Source: DATCLA01 sp036564195
Lineage (GTDB): Bacteria > Bacillota > UBA4882 > UBA8346
Direction: 5' to 3'
Length of the DNA stretch: 9,413 nucleotides
Assembly (NCBI GenBank): GCA_036564195.1
Contig: DATCLA010000243.1
Location: 1-9,413 of the forward strand
Numbering within the stretch: the first letter of the stretch is position 1; each line of letters starts with the position of its first letter. Of this stretch, positions 1 to 6,299 are shown one piece after another. The notes below the pieces were generated by a model. It was given only the letters and a program-made list of their open reading frames with translations. It was not told the origin of the DNA and did not search any database. The position numbers and the translations under genes were made by a program.

Positions 1-290
1 GGCATATCAGCTATGTGGAGCTGGAAGCACCGCCCATTGACAATCTGGAGGCTTATGAAAGCCTATTGCGGCATATGGCTGCTTCCAATATGGGCTATGT
101 CGGGATTAATTTCCCGATTGACGAATGCCTGGGCTGTTTTCAACGGGGAATTATTGCTGACGCCTGTCCGGTTTGTGGTTCGACCGCGATCCGGCGCATT
201 CGCCGGATTACCGGTTATCTTTCCACGGTGGACCGGTTTAACGATGCTAAACGGGTTGAATTGAACGACCGTGTTAAACATCATGTCTGA
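1..290 (+). CDS. nrdD: Anaerobic ribonucleoside-triphosphate reductase, C-terminal end (partial)
   Basis: This is the last 95 codons of a class III ribonucleotide reductase, which makes dNTPs from NTPs without oxygen; the start lies left of the window. The visible frame (first full codon at 3) opens with a HISYVEL-type stretch. It then has a four-cysteine zinc site: CLGC with cysteine codons at 126 and 135, and CPVC with cysteine codons at 165 and 174. The motif RITGYLS follows, and its glycine codon at 213-215 is, by family knowledge, the glycyl radical residue. The tail RFNDAKRVELNDRVKHH is typical of the family. The stop is at 288-290, and nrdG follows after 19 bases, the usual pairing of enzyme and activase. 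The fragment is intact with no frameshift. The catalytic thiol cysteines lie outside the window and cannot be checked. Confidence 0.95.
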   Translation, partial: HISYVELEAPPIDNLEAYESLLRHMAASNMGYVGINFPIDECLGCFQRGIIADACPVCGSTAIRRIRRITGYLSTVDRFNDAKRVELNDRVKHHV

Positions 291-296
291 TTTTCC

Positions 297-303
297 AAAG
301 GAG
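297..303 (+). promoter_or_regulatory. Ribosome-binding site deciding the TTG start of nrdG
   Basis: AAAGGAG lies 6 bases before a TTG at 310. The in-frame upstream candidates, GTG at 271 and ATG at 283, lie in or against the nrdD 3' end and have no comparable Shine-Dalgarno sequence. TTG at 310 is therefore the preferred start. Confidence 0.75.
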
Positions 304-309
304 ACCCTG

Positions 310-828
310 TTGACAAAATTACGAATTGCCGGAATCACTCATGAAAGTGTTGTGGACGGGCCCGGACTGCGGATCACGATTTTTTTTCAAGGTTGCCAGC
401 ATGCCTGTCCGGGATGCCATAATCCCCAGACCTGGAGTATTCAAGGGGGAACGGAATACCGGTTGGCGGAATTAATCCCCCAACTTAAGATCACTCCGTT
501 AATCACCGGTGTAACCTTTAGCGGCGGCGAACCGTTCCTTCAGGCTGAAGCTGGGGCCGAGTTGGGCGAGATTCTTAAAACTTCAGGTTTGGGGTTATGG
601 GTTTATACTGGCTTTACTTGGGAAGAACTTTTGGACAATCTTCAGAATCCGGGTTATCGTAAATTGCTCGCTGTAGCCGATGTGGTTGTGGACGGCCCGT
701 ACCGGGAAGATTTAAAACGAAATTCCTTGCCGTTTCGGGGTTCTGCGAACCAACGGCTGATTTTAGTCAGGGAGAGTCTGGCGGAAGGGAAAATTATCGA
801 ATGGCGGCCCAAACAAGTGATAATCTGA
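310..828 (+). CDS. nrdG: Anaerobic ribonucleoside-triphosphate reductase activating protein (radical SAM)
   Basis: This activase uses S-adenosylmethionine and a 4Fe-4S cluster to install the glycyl radical on NrdD. With the TTG start the protein is 172 aa, close to the family's usual size. The cluster-binding motif CxxxCxxC is at residues 29, 33 and 36 (GCQHACPGCHN), preceded by the conserved VVDGPGLR stretch (residues 14-21). SAM contacts are suggested by FSGGEPF at about 70-76. The segment DVVVDGPYREDLK followed by FRGSANQR matches the C-terminal half of NrdG proteins. The next gene, pgeF, begins inside its last 28 bases, so the two are likely translationally coupled. Family assignment is firm; the exact start is an inference from the ribosome-binding site. 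Confidence 0.95.
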   Translation: MTKLRIAGITHESVVDGPGLRITIFFQGCQHACPGCHNPQTWSIQGGTEYRLAELIPQLKITPLITGVTFSGGEPFLQAEAGAELGEILKTSGLGLWVYTGFTWEELLDNLQNPGYRKLLAVADVVVDGPYREDLKRNSLPFRGSANQRLILVRESLAEGKIIEWRPKQVII

Positions 829-1604
829 ATTCAAATTGGCAGTTTCGAGTTTACCACGGAGTTGAAGTCTATCAAGCGCTGCCGTTAAACCACTCCGGAC
901 TGGTTCAGGGCGTTTCTACTCAAAGTTCCGGGAATATGGCCCTGCATACCGGGGATCTTCCGGAACCGGTGCTTAAACGGAGATACAGTTTTTTGCAGGC
1001 GTTACAGTTGGATTTAGGACAATTGGTGACTGCCAATCAAGTTCACGGTGTAAAAGTTCAAAAAGTTGACCGGCAGCTGGCCGGAGCTGGGGCCCGTTCT
1101 TTGCAAACCGCGCTGCCGGATACCGATGCTTTAATCACCGATGAACCGGGGATAGTTTTAGCAATTTTCACCGCCGATTGTGTGCAGGTTTTTCTTTATG
1201 ACCCTGACCGGCCAGCAGTTGCAGTTGTTCACGCTGGTTGGCGGGGTACCATCGCTCGGATTGTCGAGCGGACCATCGAGCGGATGATCAGGGAGTATCA
1301 GACCCTCCCCGAACGAATGCTGGCAGCAATCGGGCCGGCGATTTGTAAAAAATGCTTTCAAGTTAACCGAGATTTAGCCGATATATTTAACAAGGCTGAT
1401 TGTTTGGCAGTTAACAAAGGTGGGGATCGTTATTATGTTGATTTGATTGGCTTTAATTTCCGTTTGTTGACTAAAGCCGGAATTGCCCCAGAAAATATCT
1501 TTTTATCGGGAGCTTGTACCAGTTGTCAGCATCAAACCTTCTTTTCATACCGTGCCGGGAATCAGACCGGCAACCGGATGATGGGGATTATCAGTTTAAA
1601 ATAA
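801..1604 (+). CDS. pgeF: Peptidoglycan editing factor PgeF (YlmD family, former 'laccase domain')
   Basis: This 267-aa protein belongs to the DUF152/YlmD family. Members remove mis-incorporated L-serine from UDP-MurNAc precursors in E. coli, and some have purine nucleoside or adenosine activity. The three metal-site residues are visible: His82 in NQVHGV, Cys127 in TADCVQVF, and His144 in VVHAGWRGT. GPAICKKCF (about 178-186) and the C-terminal CTSCQHQTFFSYRAGNQTGNR are family landmarks. ATG at 801 overlaps nrdG by 28 bases, with GGAAGGGA about 10 bases upstream and no good later start. One oddity is the N-terminal motif, usually like F-S-T-R-x-G-G-x-S followed by a longer loop. Here it is the shortened GVSTQSSGNMALHTGD, lacking the arginine. 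Its place ahead of yggS and sepF is the standard Gram-positive arrangement. Which reaction it performs here cannot be read from sequence. Confidence 0.93.
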   Translation: MAAQTSDNLNSNWQFRVYHGVEVYQALPLNHSGLVQGVSTQSSGNMALHTGDLPEPVLKRRYSFLQALQLDLGQLVTANQVHGVKVQKVDRQLAGAGARSLQTALPDTDALITDEPGIVLAIFTADCVQVFLYDPDRPAVAVVHAGWRGTIARIVERTIERMIREYQTLPERMLAAIGPAICKKCFQVNRDLADIFNKADCLAVNKGGDRYYVDLIGFNFRLLTKAGIAPENIFLSGACTSCQHQTFFSYRAGNQTGNRMMGIISLK

Positions 1605-1628
1605 ATTAGAAGTTGGCGAGAAACGATA

Positions 1629-2813
1629 ATGGCCAAGGCTGAAACTATGTTCTTCGGAAAGGCCCCCAAAAAACGCAGAAAGTTTCAATTGAAGTGGGCT
1701 AAGTTATTACATTTTTTATTCCTTTTTGCGTTGACGCTGTTAATTTTGGAAATGAGTTGGCTGTACCTTGCAAATTTATTTCAAAAGGCTGTCGTCGCCC
1801 GGGTGGGGGTTATTGAGAAAGGTGCTTGGATGGAGGTTCTGCTACTGCGCGAAGAACAACTGGTCACCGCACCGGTGGCGGGAAGAATGACCATGCTGAT
1901 TAAAAGCGGCACGCGAATCCCCCGGAATGAAATAATTGCTTGGCTTGATACTAATGAGAAATCGCGGGAAAAAAATTTAGAAATTTCTGCTGCAACCCTG
2001 GAACTGTATAAGCAGTATCAAGAGTTGATGCAGGATGAAATAGCCCAAAAGAAGGATTTGGAGCGAATTCGGAACAATATTGCCTGGTGGTCGGAACATT
2101 CCGGACATAATATTTCTGATCCGGATTTGGAATTATTAAAGCAGGAAAAAGAGAGGGTATTGCGAACTATTCAAAAGATTCTTCCCCAGGAGCGGCAAAT
2201 CCGCCAGAAATTAAAACCGGTTTTAAACCGATGGAGATTTATAACTTCTGAGCAAGCAGGTTATTTTAGCCTTGCGACCGATGGCTGGGAAAAACGGTTG
2301 CAACCAGCAGCCTTTGAAAGTTTGACGGAGGATGATTTTAAACGTGATTATCCATCGAAGAAACCCGGAAATTATGTTAAGGCCGGTGAAGTGATTGGAA
2401 AATTAATTCATCCATTTAAGCAACTGGTAGCAGTAAAAGTCCATCCGGAACAGGCCGGGAGGGTAAAAAAAGGTGACCTTTGGCGGTTAAAGACCAAAAA
2501 CGGCTGGGTGGAAGCACCAGTGACCTATTTAAAAAAAATAAACGGTCAACCAGTTATTGCCGGGGTGGAAATACCGCTCACTGCAACCGATCTGACGCTG
2601 CCGCGCCAAGGCCGGATGTTCATTGTTTATCAAAAGGTAACCGGAGTAGCCATTCCGGTCCAAGCGCTTTATCAGCAAGCAGACCTTAGCTATTGTGTCC
2701 GAATTGTAAAAGGAAGCAGTTATCGGGAACAAATTGTACAGGTACTGGCAAGCGACGGAAGTAAGGCGATTGTTACCGGAATTGAGGCCGGTACAACGGT
2801 TATATCGCGGTAG
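1629..2813 (+). CDS. Orphan HlyD-like membrane-anchored adaptor protein
   Basis: This 394-aa protein has the architecture of a membrane-fusion (HlyD-type) adaptor. There is a basic cytoplasmic N-terminus (KAPKKRRK, residues 11-18), then one hydrophobic segment at about 25-51, and the remainder is predicted outside. A half-lipoyl-like strand pair is at 78-108 (VTAPVAGRM, then GTRIPRNEIIAWLD). A charged, heptad-like helical region spans about 110-200. A second lipoyl-like part lies near 209-262 (AGYFSLATDGWE, then NYVKAGEVIGKLI), with beta-rich domains to the end. No ABC or RND transporter partner is in the window; the neighbours are pgeF and phoH. The ATG at 1629 has GGCGAG 8 bases upstream. 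As I recall, similar proteins sit in this spot in other Clostridia, which suggests an envelope or division role rather than classical export. Function is unknown; the fold assignment is by pattern recognition. Confidence 0.75.
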   Translation: MAKAETMFFGKAPKKRRKFQLKWAKLLHFLFLFALTLLILEMSWLYLANLFQKAVVARVGVIEKGAWMEVLLLREEQLVTAPVAGRMTMLIKSGTRIPRNEIIAWLDTNEKSREKNLEISAATLELYKQYQELMQDEIAQKKDLERIRNNIAWWSEHSGHNISDPDLELLKQEKERVLRTIQKILPQERQIRQKLKPVLNRWRFITSEQAGYFSLATDGWEKRLQPAAFESLTEDDFKRDYPSKKPGNYVKAGEVIGKLIHPFKQLVAVKVHPEQAGRVKKGDLWRLKTKNGWVEAPVTYLKKINGQPVIAGVEIPLTATDLTLPRQGRMFIVYQKVTGVAIPVQALYQQADLSYCVRIVKGSSYREQIVQVLASDGSKAIVTGIEAGTTVISR

Positions 2814-2819
2814 GGAGGG
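2813..2819 (+). promoter_or_regulatory. Ribosome-binding site deciding the TTG start of the PIN-PhoH gene
   Basis: GGGAGGG overlaps the stop codon of the HlyD-like gene and lies 6 bases before TTG at 2826. That TTG gives the expected PIN-domain N-terminus (KKIFVLDTSVL) at residue 2. Confidence 0.75.
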
Positions 2820-2825
2820 CACAGA

Positions 2826-4145
2826 TTGAAAAAAATTTTTGTGTTGGATACCAGTGTTTTGGTCCATGATCCTCACGCATTGCAAGTTTTTCAAGATAAT
2901 GATATTGTGATTCCCCTGGCGGTAGTCGAAGAGATTGACAGTCATAAGAAGCGCCAGGATGATGTGGGGCGTAATGCCCGCTGGGTTTCGTCATTCCTGG
3001 ATAAATTGCGTAGTGTGGGACATTTGGATACCGGAGTGCCGCTCGGGGCTAACCGAGGCAGTATCCGGGTGGAATTAAATCATGAACAGGTTGGCAGGCT
3101 TCCGGCAGCTTTAGACCGTTCTAAGGTTGATAACCGGATTATTGCGGTGGCGTTGGCATTAAAAGAAAGCTCTGATTTACCTGTGGTTTTGGTAACCAAG
3201 GATATCAATATGCGGATTAAAGCCGATGCTTTAGGGATTGCTGCCGATGACTATCAAACTGATAAGATTGATATTGACGAAGTATATACTGGTACCCGAA
3301 GTTTAAAAGTTAACCCGGAATTAATAAACGCTTTTTATGCTAATGGTTCCGTGGTGGTGACCGAGACTGAACTGTTCCCCAACCAACTGGTAATTATGGA
3401 AGATTGTCTGGGTTCTTCCAAATCAGCATTGGGACGGCACCTACAAAACGGCATGATAGTTCCGTTACGTTTCGCCAATCAGAATCCTTTTGGCTTAAAA
3501 GCCCGCAATAAAGAACAGAAATTTGCCCTGGAACTGCTGCTTGATGAAGAGATCCGTCTGGTAACGCTAATCGGGCGGGCTGGTACCGGCAAAACGCTAC
3601 TGGCATTAGCTGCCGGACTGCAAAAAGTGGTTGAAGACTCTCGTTACCGGCGTTTATCCGTTTCCCGGCCCATAATTCCGATGGGGCAGGATTTGGGTTT
3701 TCTACCGGGTGATATTGATGAAAAATTACGTCCTTGGATGCAACCGATCTTTGATAATCTGGAATTTTTATTCAGTAACCGGGACCGCAACGAGAAAATC
3801 GACCAGCTGGTAAGCAGTTTAAAAGGACTTGGTCTGCTGGAATTAGAAGCCTTGACCTATATCCGAGGTCGGAGTATTCCGGATCAATTTGTCATTATTG
3901 ATGAAGCCCAGAATCTTTCCCCGCACGAAGTTAAAACCGTGGTCACCCGGGTTGGTGAGGGGACTAAAATTGTCTTTACTGGTGATCCTTATCAGATTGA
4001 CCATCCTTATCTGGATTCCAATAGTAATGGTCTAACCTATTTGGTTGAAAAGTTTAAAAATGAGAAAATTGCCGGTCATATCACTTTGGTAAAAGGAGAA
4101 CGTTCCGACCTGGCTGAGCTCGGGTCGCGAATTTTGGTGAATTAA
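2826..4145 (+). CDS. PIN domain-PhoH family ATPase (YlaK/PhoH2 type)
   Basis: This 439-aa two-domain protein joins an N-terminal PIN nuclease fold to a PhoH-type P-loop ATPase. PIN acidic residues that could bind metal are Asp8 (VLDTSVLV), Glu35/Glu36 (VVEEID), Asp102 (KVDNRI) and Asp126 (VTKDINM). The ATPase half, from about residue 225, has Walker A GRAGTGKT at 250-257, Walker B FVIIDE at 355-360 followed by AQNLS, then TGDPYQID at 385-392 and the conserved ERSDLAELGS near the end. In mycobacterial PhoH2 this pairing is an ATP-dependent RNA helicase/ribonuclease; that activity here is inference. Both catalytic sets look intact. No small antitoxin-like ORF precedes it, unlike mycobacterial phoAT-phoH2. 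It starts 12 bases after the HlyD-like gene and ends 11 bases before yggS. Confidence 0.93.
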   Translation: MKKIFVLDTSVLVHDPHALQVFQDNDIVIPLAVVEEIDSHKKRQDDVGRNARWVSSFLDKLRSVGHLDTGVPLGANRGSIRVELNHEQVGRLPAALDRSKVDNRIIAVALALKESSDLPVVLVTKDINMRIKADALGIAADDYQTDKIDIDEVYTGTRSLKVNPELINAFYANGSVVVTETELFPNQLVIMEDCLGSSKSALGRHLQNGMIVPLRFANQNPFGLKARNKEQKFALELLLDEEIRLVTLIGRAGTGKTLLALAAGLQKVVEDSRYRRLSVSRPIIPMGQDLGFLPGDIDEKLRPWMQPIFDNLEFLFSNRDRNEKIDQLVSSLKGLGLLELEALTYIRGRSIPDQFVIIDEAQNLSPHEVKTVVTRVGEGTKIVFTGDPYQIDHPYLDSNSNGLTYLVEKFKNEKIAGHITLVKGERSDLAELGSRILVN

Positions 4146-4155
4146 GGTGAATTAA
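4136..4155 (+). repeat. Perfect 10-base tandem duplication at the phoH-yggS junction
   Basis: GGTGAATTAA occurs twice head to tail (4136-4145 and 4146-4155). The first copy encodes the last residues and stop codon of the PIN-PhoH gene; the second supplies the GGTGA Shine-Dalgarno for the yggS ATG at 4157. Confidence 0.8.
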
Positions 4156-4156
4156 A

Positions 4157-4837
4157 ATGGGACTTTCAGATAATTTAGAATTAATTAGAAAAAGGATTAC
4201 TGCGGCAGCTGCCCGGGTTAATCGCGATCCGGCCCGGATCAAGTTGATTGCGGTGACCAAATATGTAGACTTGGCTTTAATTAATGAAGCGATTCATCTC
4301 GGCATAACCGATATTGCTGAAAACCGGGTTCAGGATGCCTTAAGAAAACTGCCCGGATTGGCGGGACCGGTAACCAAACATTTTATCGGGACGCTTCAGA
4401 CCAATAAAGTTAAGCCGGTAATTAAAAATTTCGATCTGATTCATTCCGTGGACCGGATCGAACTCATTAAGGAACTTGCTAAACAAGCCCAGTTGTTGCA
4501 AAAGCCGGTTAAGTTGTTGATCCAATTGAACATCAGCGGCGAAACCACTAAACATGGTTTTGCTTATCAGGACTTTTCCGCTGCCATGGAACAAATTCGC
4601 CAGTACCCTTATCTAAAACCATGTGGACTAATGACAATGGCTCCCTTAAGTAAGGACCCGGAAACGGCCCGTCCGGTGTTCCGGAGATTAAAGGAGATAT
4701 TTAAAGAGTATAAAGAAGGATCTTATGCCACTGATGACTGGCAGTATTTATCGATGGGGATGAGCCAGGACTTTGAAGTGGCTGTTGAGGAAGGAGCCAA
4801 TCTGCTCCGGATCGGGACCGCGATTTTTAGTCTTTAG
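4157..4837 (+). CDS. yggS: YggS/YlmE family PLP-binding homeostasis protein
   Basis: This 226-aa single-domain TIM-barrel protein belongs to the COG0325 family (YlmE, human PLPBP), which binds pyridoxal 5'-phosphate and keeps vitamin B6 and amino-acid pools balanced without a known catalytic reaction. The PLP lysine is Lys35 in LIAVTKYV. Further landmarks are ENRVQDA, HFIGTLQTNKVK, LIHSVDR, NISGETTKHGF, GLMTMAP and the phosphate-binding end LSMGMSQDFEVAVEEGA followed by LLRIGTAIF. The usual GEN before VQ reads AEN here, a mild deviation. Length is normal for the family. It lies directly before sepF, the standard position in the Gram-positive division cluster, and shares the dense + strand operon with 11- and 13-base gaps on its two sides. 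Confidence 0.95.
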   Translation: MGLSDNLELIRKRITAAAARVNRDPARIKLIAVTKYVDLALINEAIHLGITDIAENRVQDALRKLPGLAGPVTKHFIGTLQTNKVKPVIKNFDLIHSVDRIELIKELAKQAQLLQKPVKLLIQLNISGETTKHGFAYQDFSAAMEQIRQYPYLKPCGLMTMAPLSKDPETARPVFRRLKEIFKEYKEGSYATDDWQYLSMGMSQDFEVAVEEGANLLRIGTAIFSL

Positions 4838-4838
4838 T

Positions 4839-4846
4839 GAGGTGGG
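4839..4846 (+). promoter_or_regulatory. Ribosome-binding site deciding the TTG start of sepF
   Basis: GAGGTGGG just after the yggS stop lies 4 bases before TTG at 4851. An open frame extends back to 4773, but that part lies inside yggS in another frame and encodes nothing SepF-like. Confidence 0.65.
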
Positions 4847-4850
4847 TAAT

Positions 4851-5426
4851 TTGCGCAATCAATGGGACGACGAGATTAAATCCGGTAACCAGAAATCCGG
4901 CTGGTTTGAGAAGTTTTTAAACTTGTTCGGATTTGAAGCTGAAGAAGTGGTTGAAGAGGACGATCCTGGGGGCGGTTTTGAAGAATTAAGCCGAAAAGAT
5001 CGCAGTTACCGGCAGCGCGACCTTAAAGAACAACGGGAACGGGAGAAAGAGAAGGAACATAGTAAATTGGTGACAATTGCCAATTCAAATAAAGCCGTGA
5101 AAATGATTATTATCGAACCCCAAAATTTTGAAGAGGTCCAGACAATCGTCGACCACTTAAAAAACAAGCAGACCGTAATTTTAAATTTAGAAGAGACCGA
5201 TAAAACCACCGCCCGGCGGATTGCCGATTTTTTGGGCGGAGCCATTTATGCGTTGGATGGCACGATGCAAAAGATCAGTGGTTCAATCTTTCTATTTACA
5301 CCCGCCAATATTGAAGTGACTATCCCGCTGCGGACAGTGTTAAAAGAGCGGGAGAAAGAGGGAGACCGTGGCCTGTCCCAGTCTTCCCTTTCATCTACGC
5401 TGTTTCGGAATGAACGTGACCGCTAG
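4851..5426 (+). CDS. sepF: Cell division protein SepF
   Basis: SepF is a cytoplasmic protein that binds the FtsZ C-terminus and the membrane and aligns FtsZ filaments at the septum. With the TTG start it is 191 aa. A possible amphipathic membrane helix is GWFEKFLNLFGF at 17-28; in B. subtilis the corresponding helix is at the very N-terminus, so this protein carries about 16 extra residues ahead of it. An acidic stretch (31-38) and a highly charged linker (48-72, rich in R, E and K) follow. The conserved SepF core runs from about 73 to 157, with MIIIEPQNFEEVQTIVDHL, a central ILNLEETD and FLGGAIYALDG, then IFLFTPANIEVT. A polar tail of about 30 residues closes it. No in-frame start allows a shorter N-terminus ending at the helix. 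proC follows after 9 bases. Confidence 0.93.
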   Translation: MRNQWDDEIKSGNQKSGWFEKFLNLFGFEAEEVVEEDDPGGGFEELSRKDRSYRQRDLKEQREREKEKEHSKLVTIANSNKAVKMIIIEPQNFEEVQTIVDHLKNKQTVILNLEETDKTTARRIADFLGGAIYALDGTMQKISGSIFLFTPANIEVTIPLRTVLKEREKEGDRGLSQSSLSSTLFRNERDR

Positions 5427-5435
5427 GAGGTTATC

Positions 5436-6245
5436 ATGGAACGCTTGGGAATAATCGGCGCCGGAGCGATGGGCGCAGCAATTATTAAAGGTCTGATTAC
5501 CAAGGAATATCTTAAGCCGCAGCAGCTTTTGTTGGTGGAGACTGATCCCGCCAAAATCAGTTATTTTGAAGCACATTACCAGGTTGGGGCCAAAGCTACC
5601 TATACCGAACTGGCTGCCTGTTGCGATACGATTATTTTGGCAGTTAAACCCCATATTCAACCGATAGTAGCCGAGACCTTGGGACCGGCAGTCGGTTCAA
5701 GACACCTGTTGGTTTCCATCGCCGCCGGGATCACCGTTAGTACTTTGGATTCATGGTATCCGTATTCACGGGTAATCCGGGTAATGCCTAATACCCCATT
5801 ACAGATCGGCCACGGCATGAGTGTGGTTTGTCCCGGTAAAACTGCTAGCGCAGCTGATATCACCACGGTAGTCAATCTCTTTTCCGTATTGGGAAAAGTG
5901 ATCCAACTGCCGGAAAGTTTATTTGATGCCGCTACCGCGATCAGCGGCAGTGGACCGGCTTATGTTTATTATTTGGTTGAGGCAATGATCGACGCCGGAG
6001 TGTTGTTAGGATTAAGCCGCAAAGATGCAGAATTGATGGTTACCGAAACTTTCAGTGGCGCCATTGCGCTGCTGCAACAGACCGGTGAACACCCGGCTAA
6101 GTTACGTAATGAAGTTACTTCTCCTGGTGGGACTACCGCCGCTGCTTTGTTTGAATTTGAAAAAAATGCTGTAGCCGGAATAATAATGGAGGCGTTAAAA
6201 GCCGCGGCTGTTCGCTCGGCCGAACTCGGAAAGAGCCACAAGTAA
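5436..6245 (+). CDS. proC: Pyrroline-5-carboxylate reductase
   Basis: ProC catalyses the last step of proline synthesis, reducing 1-pyrroline-5-carboxylate with NAD(P)H in the cytoplasm. The protein is 269 aa, the normal length. The Rossmann dinucleotide motif GAGAMG is at residues 8-13 after MERLGII. VKPH (70-73), RVMPNTP (115-121), ISGSGPAYVYYLVEAM (169-184) and the family signature LRNEVTSPGGTTAAAL (223-238) are all present. AGGAGG at 5425-5430 overlaps the sepF stop and lies 5 bases before the ATG. Its insertion between sepF and ylmH is a metabolic gene inside a division cluster, an arrangement I recall from other Clostridia. No glutamate kinase or proA is in the window. After its stop there is a 54-base gap to ylmH. 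Confidence 0.97.
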   Translation: MERLGIIGAGAMGAAIIKGLITKEYLKPQQLLLVETDPAKISYFEAHYQVGAKATYTELAACCDTIILAVKPHIQPIVAETLGPAVGSRHLLVSIAAGITVSTLDSWYPYSRVIRVMPNTPLQIGHGMSVVCPGKTASAADITTVVNLFSVLGKVIQLPESLFDAATAISGSGPAYVYYLVEAMIDAGVLLGLSRKDAELMVTETFSGAIALLQQTGEHPAKLRNEVTSPGGTTAAALFEFEKNAVAGIIMEALKAAAVRSAELGKSHK

Positions 6246-6254
6246 GTGGGGGTA

Positions 6255-6299
6255 ATGTTTAATGCTGAAATCATTGGTTGGGGAAGGAATATGAGTTAG
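6255..6299 (+). CDS. Possible 14-codon leader ORF abutting ylmH (uncertain)
   Basis: ATG at 6255 opens a 14-residue frame (MFNAEIIGWGRNMS) whose TAG stop at 6297-6299 directly touches the ylmH ATG at 6300. A G-rich stretch (6248-6252) precedes it but is poorly spaced, so translation is doubtful. If translated, it would couple translation of ylmH to the upstream message. It has no recognisable similarity to YlmG. It may equally be chance. Confidence 0.2.
   Translation: MFNAEIIGWGRNMS

Noticed and set aside
191..206. Perfect inverted repeat CCGGCG...CGCCGG with a 4-base loop inside nrdD
   Set aside because: It lies within the conserved RRIRR coding stretch before the glycyl radical motif and is explained by CGG/CGC arginine codons and CCGG richness; no T-run follows.
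2529..2994. - strand ORFs across the end of the HlyD-like gene and start of the PIN-PhoH gene, considered as an antitoxin
   Set aside because: They overlap conserved coding sequence on the other strand, have no good ribosome-binding site seen, and do not resemble an antitoxin.
4773..4850. Longer SepF with an N-terminal extension overlapping yggS
   Set aside because: The extra 26 residues are not SepF-like, lie over conserved yggS codons, and the TTG at 4851 has a good Shine-Dalgarno.
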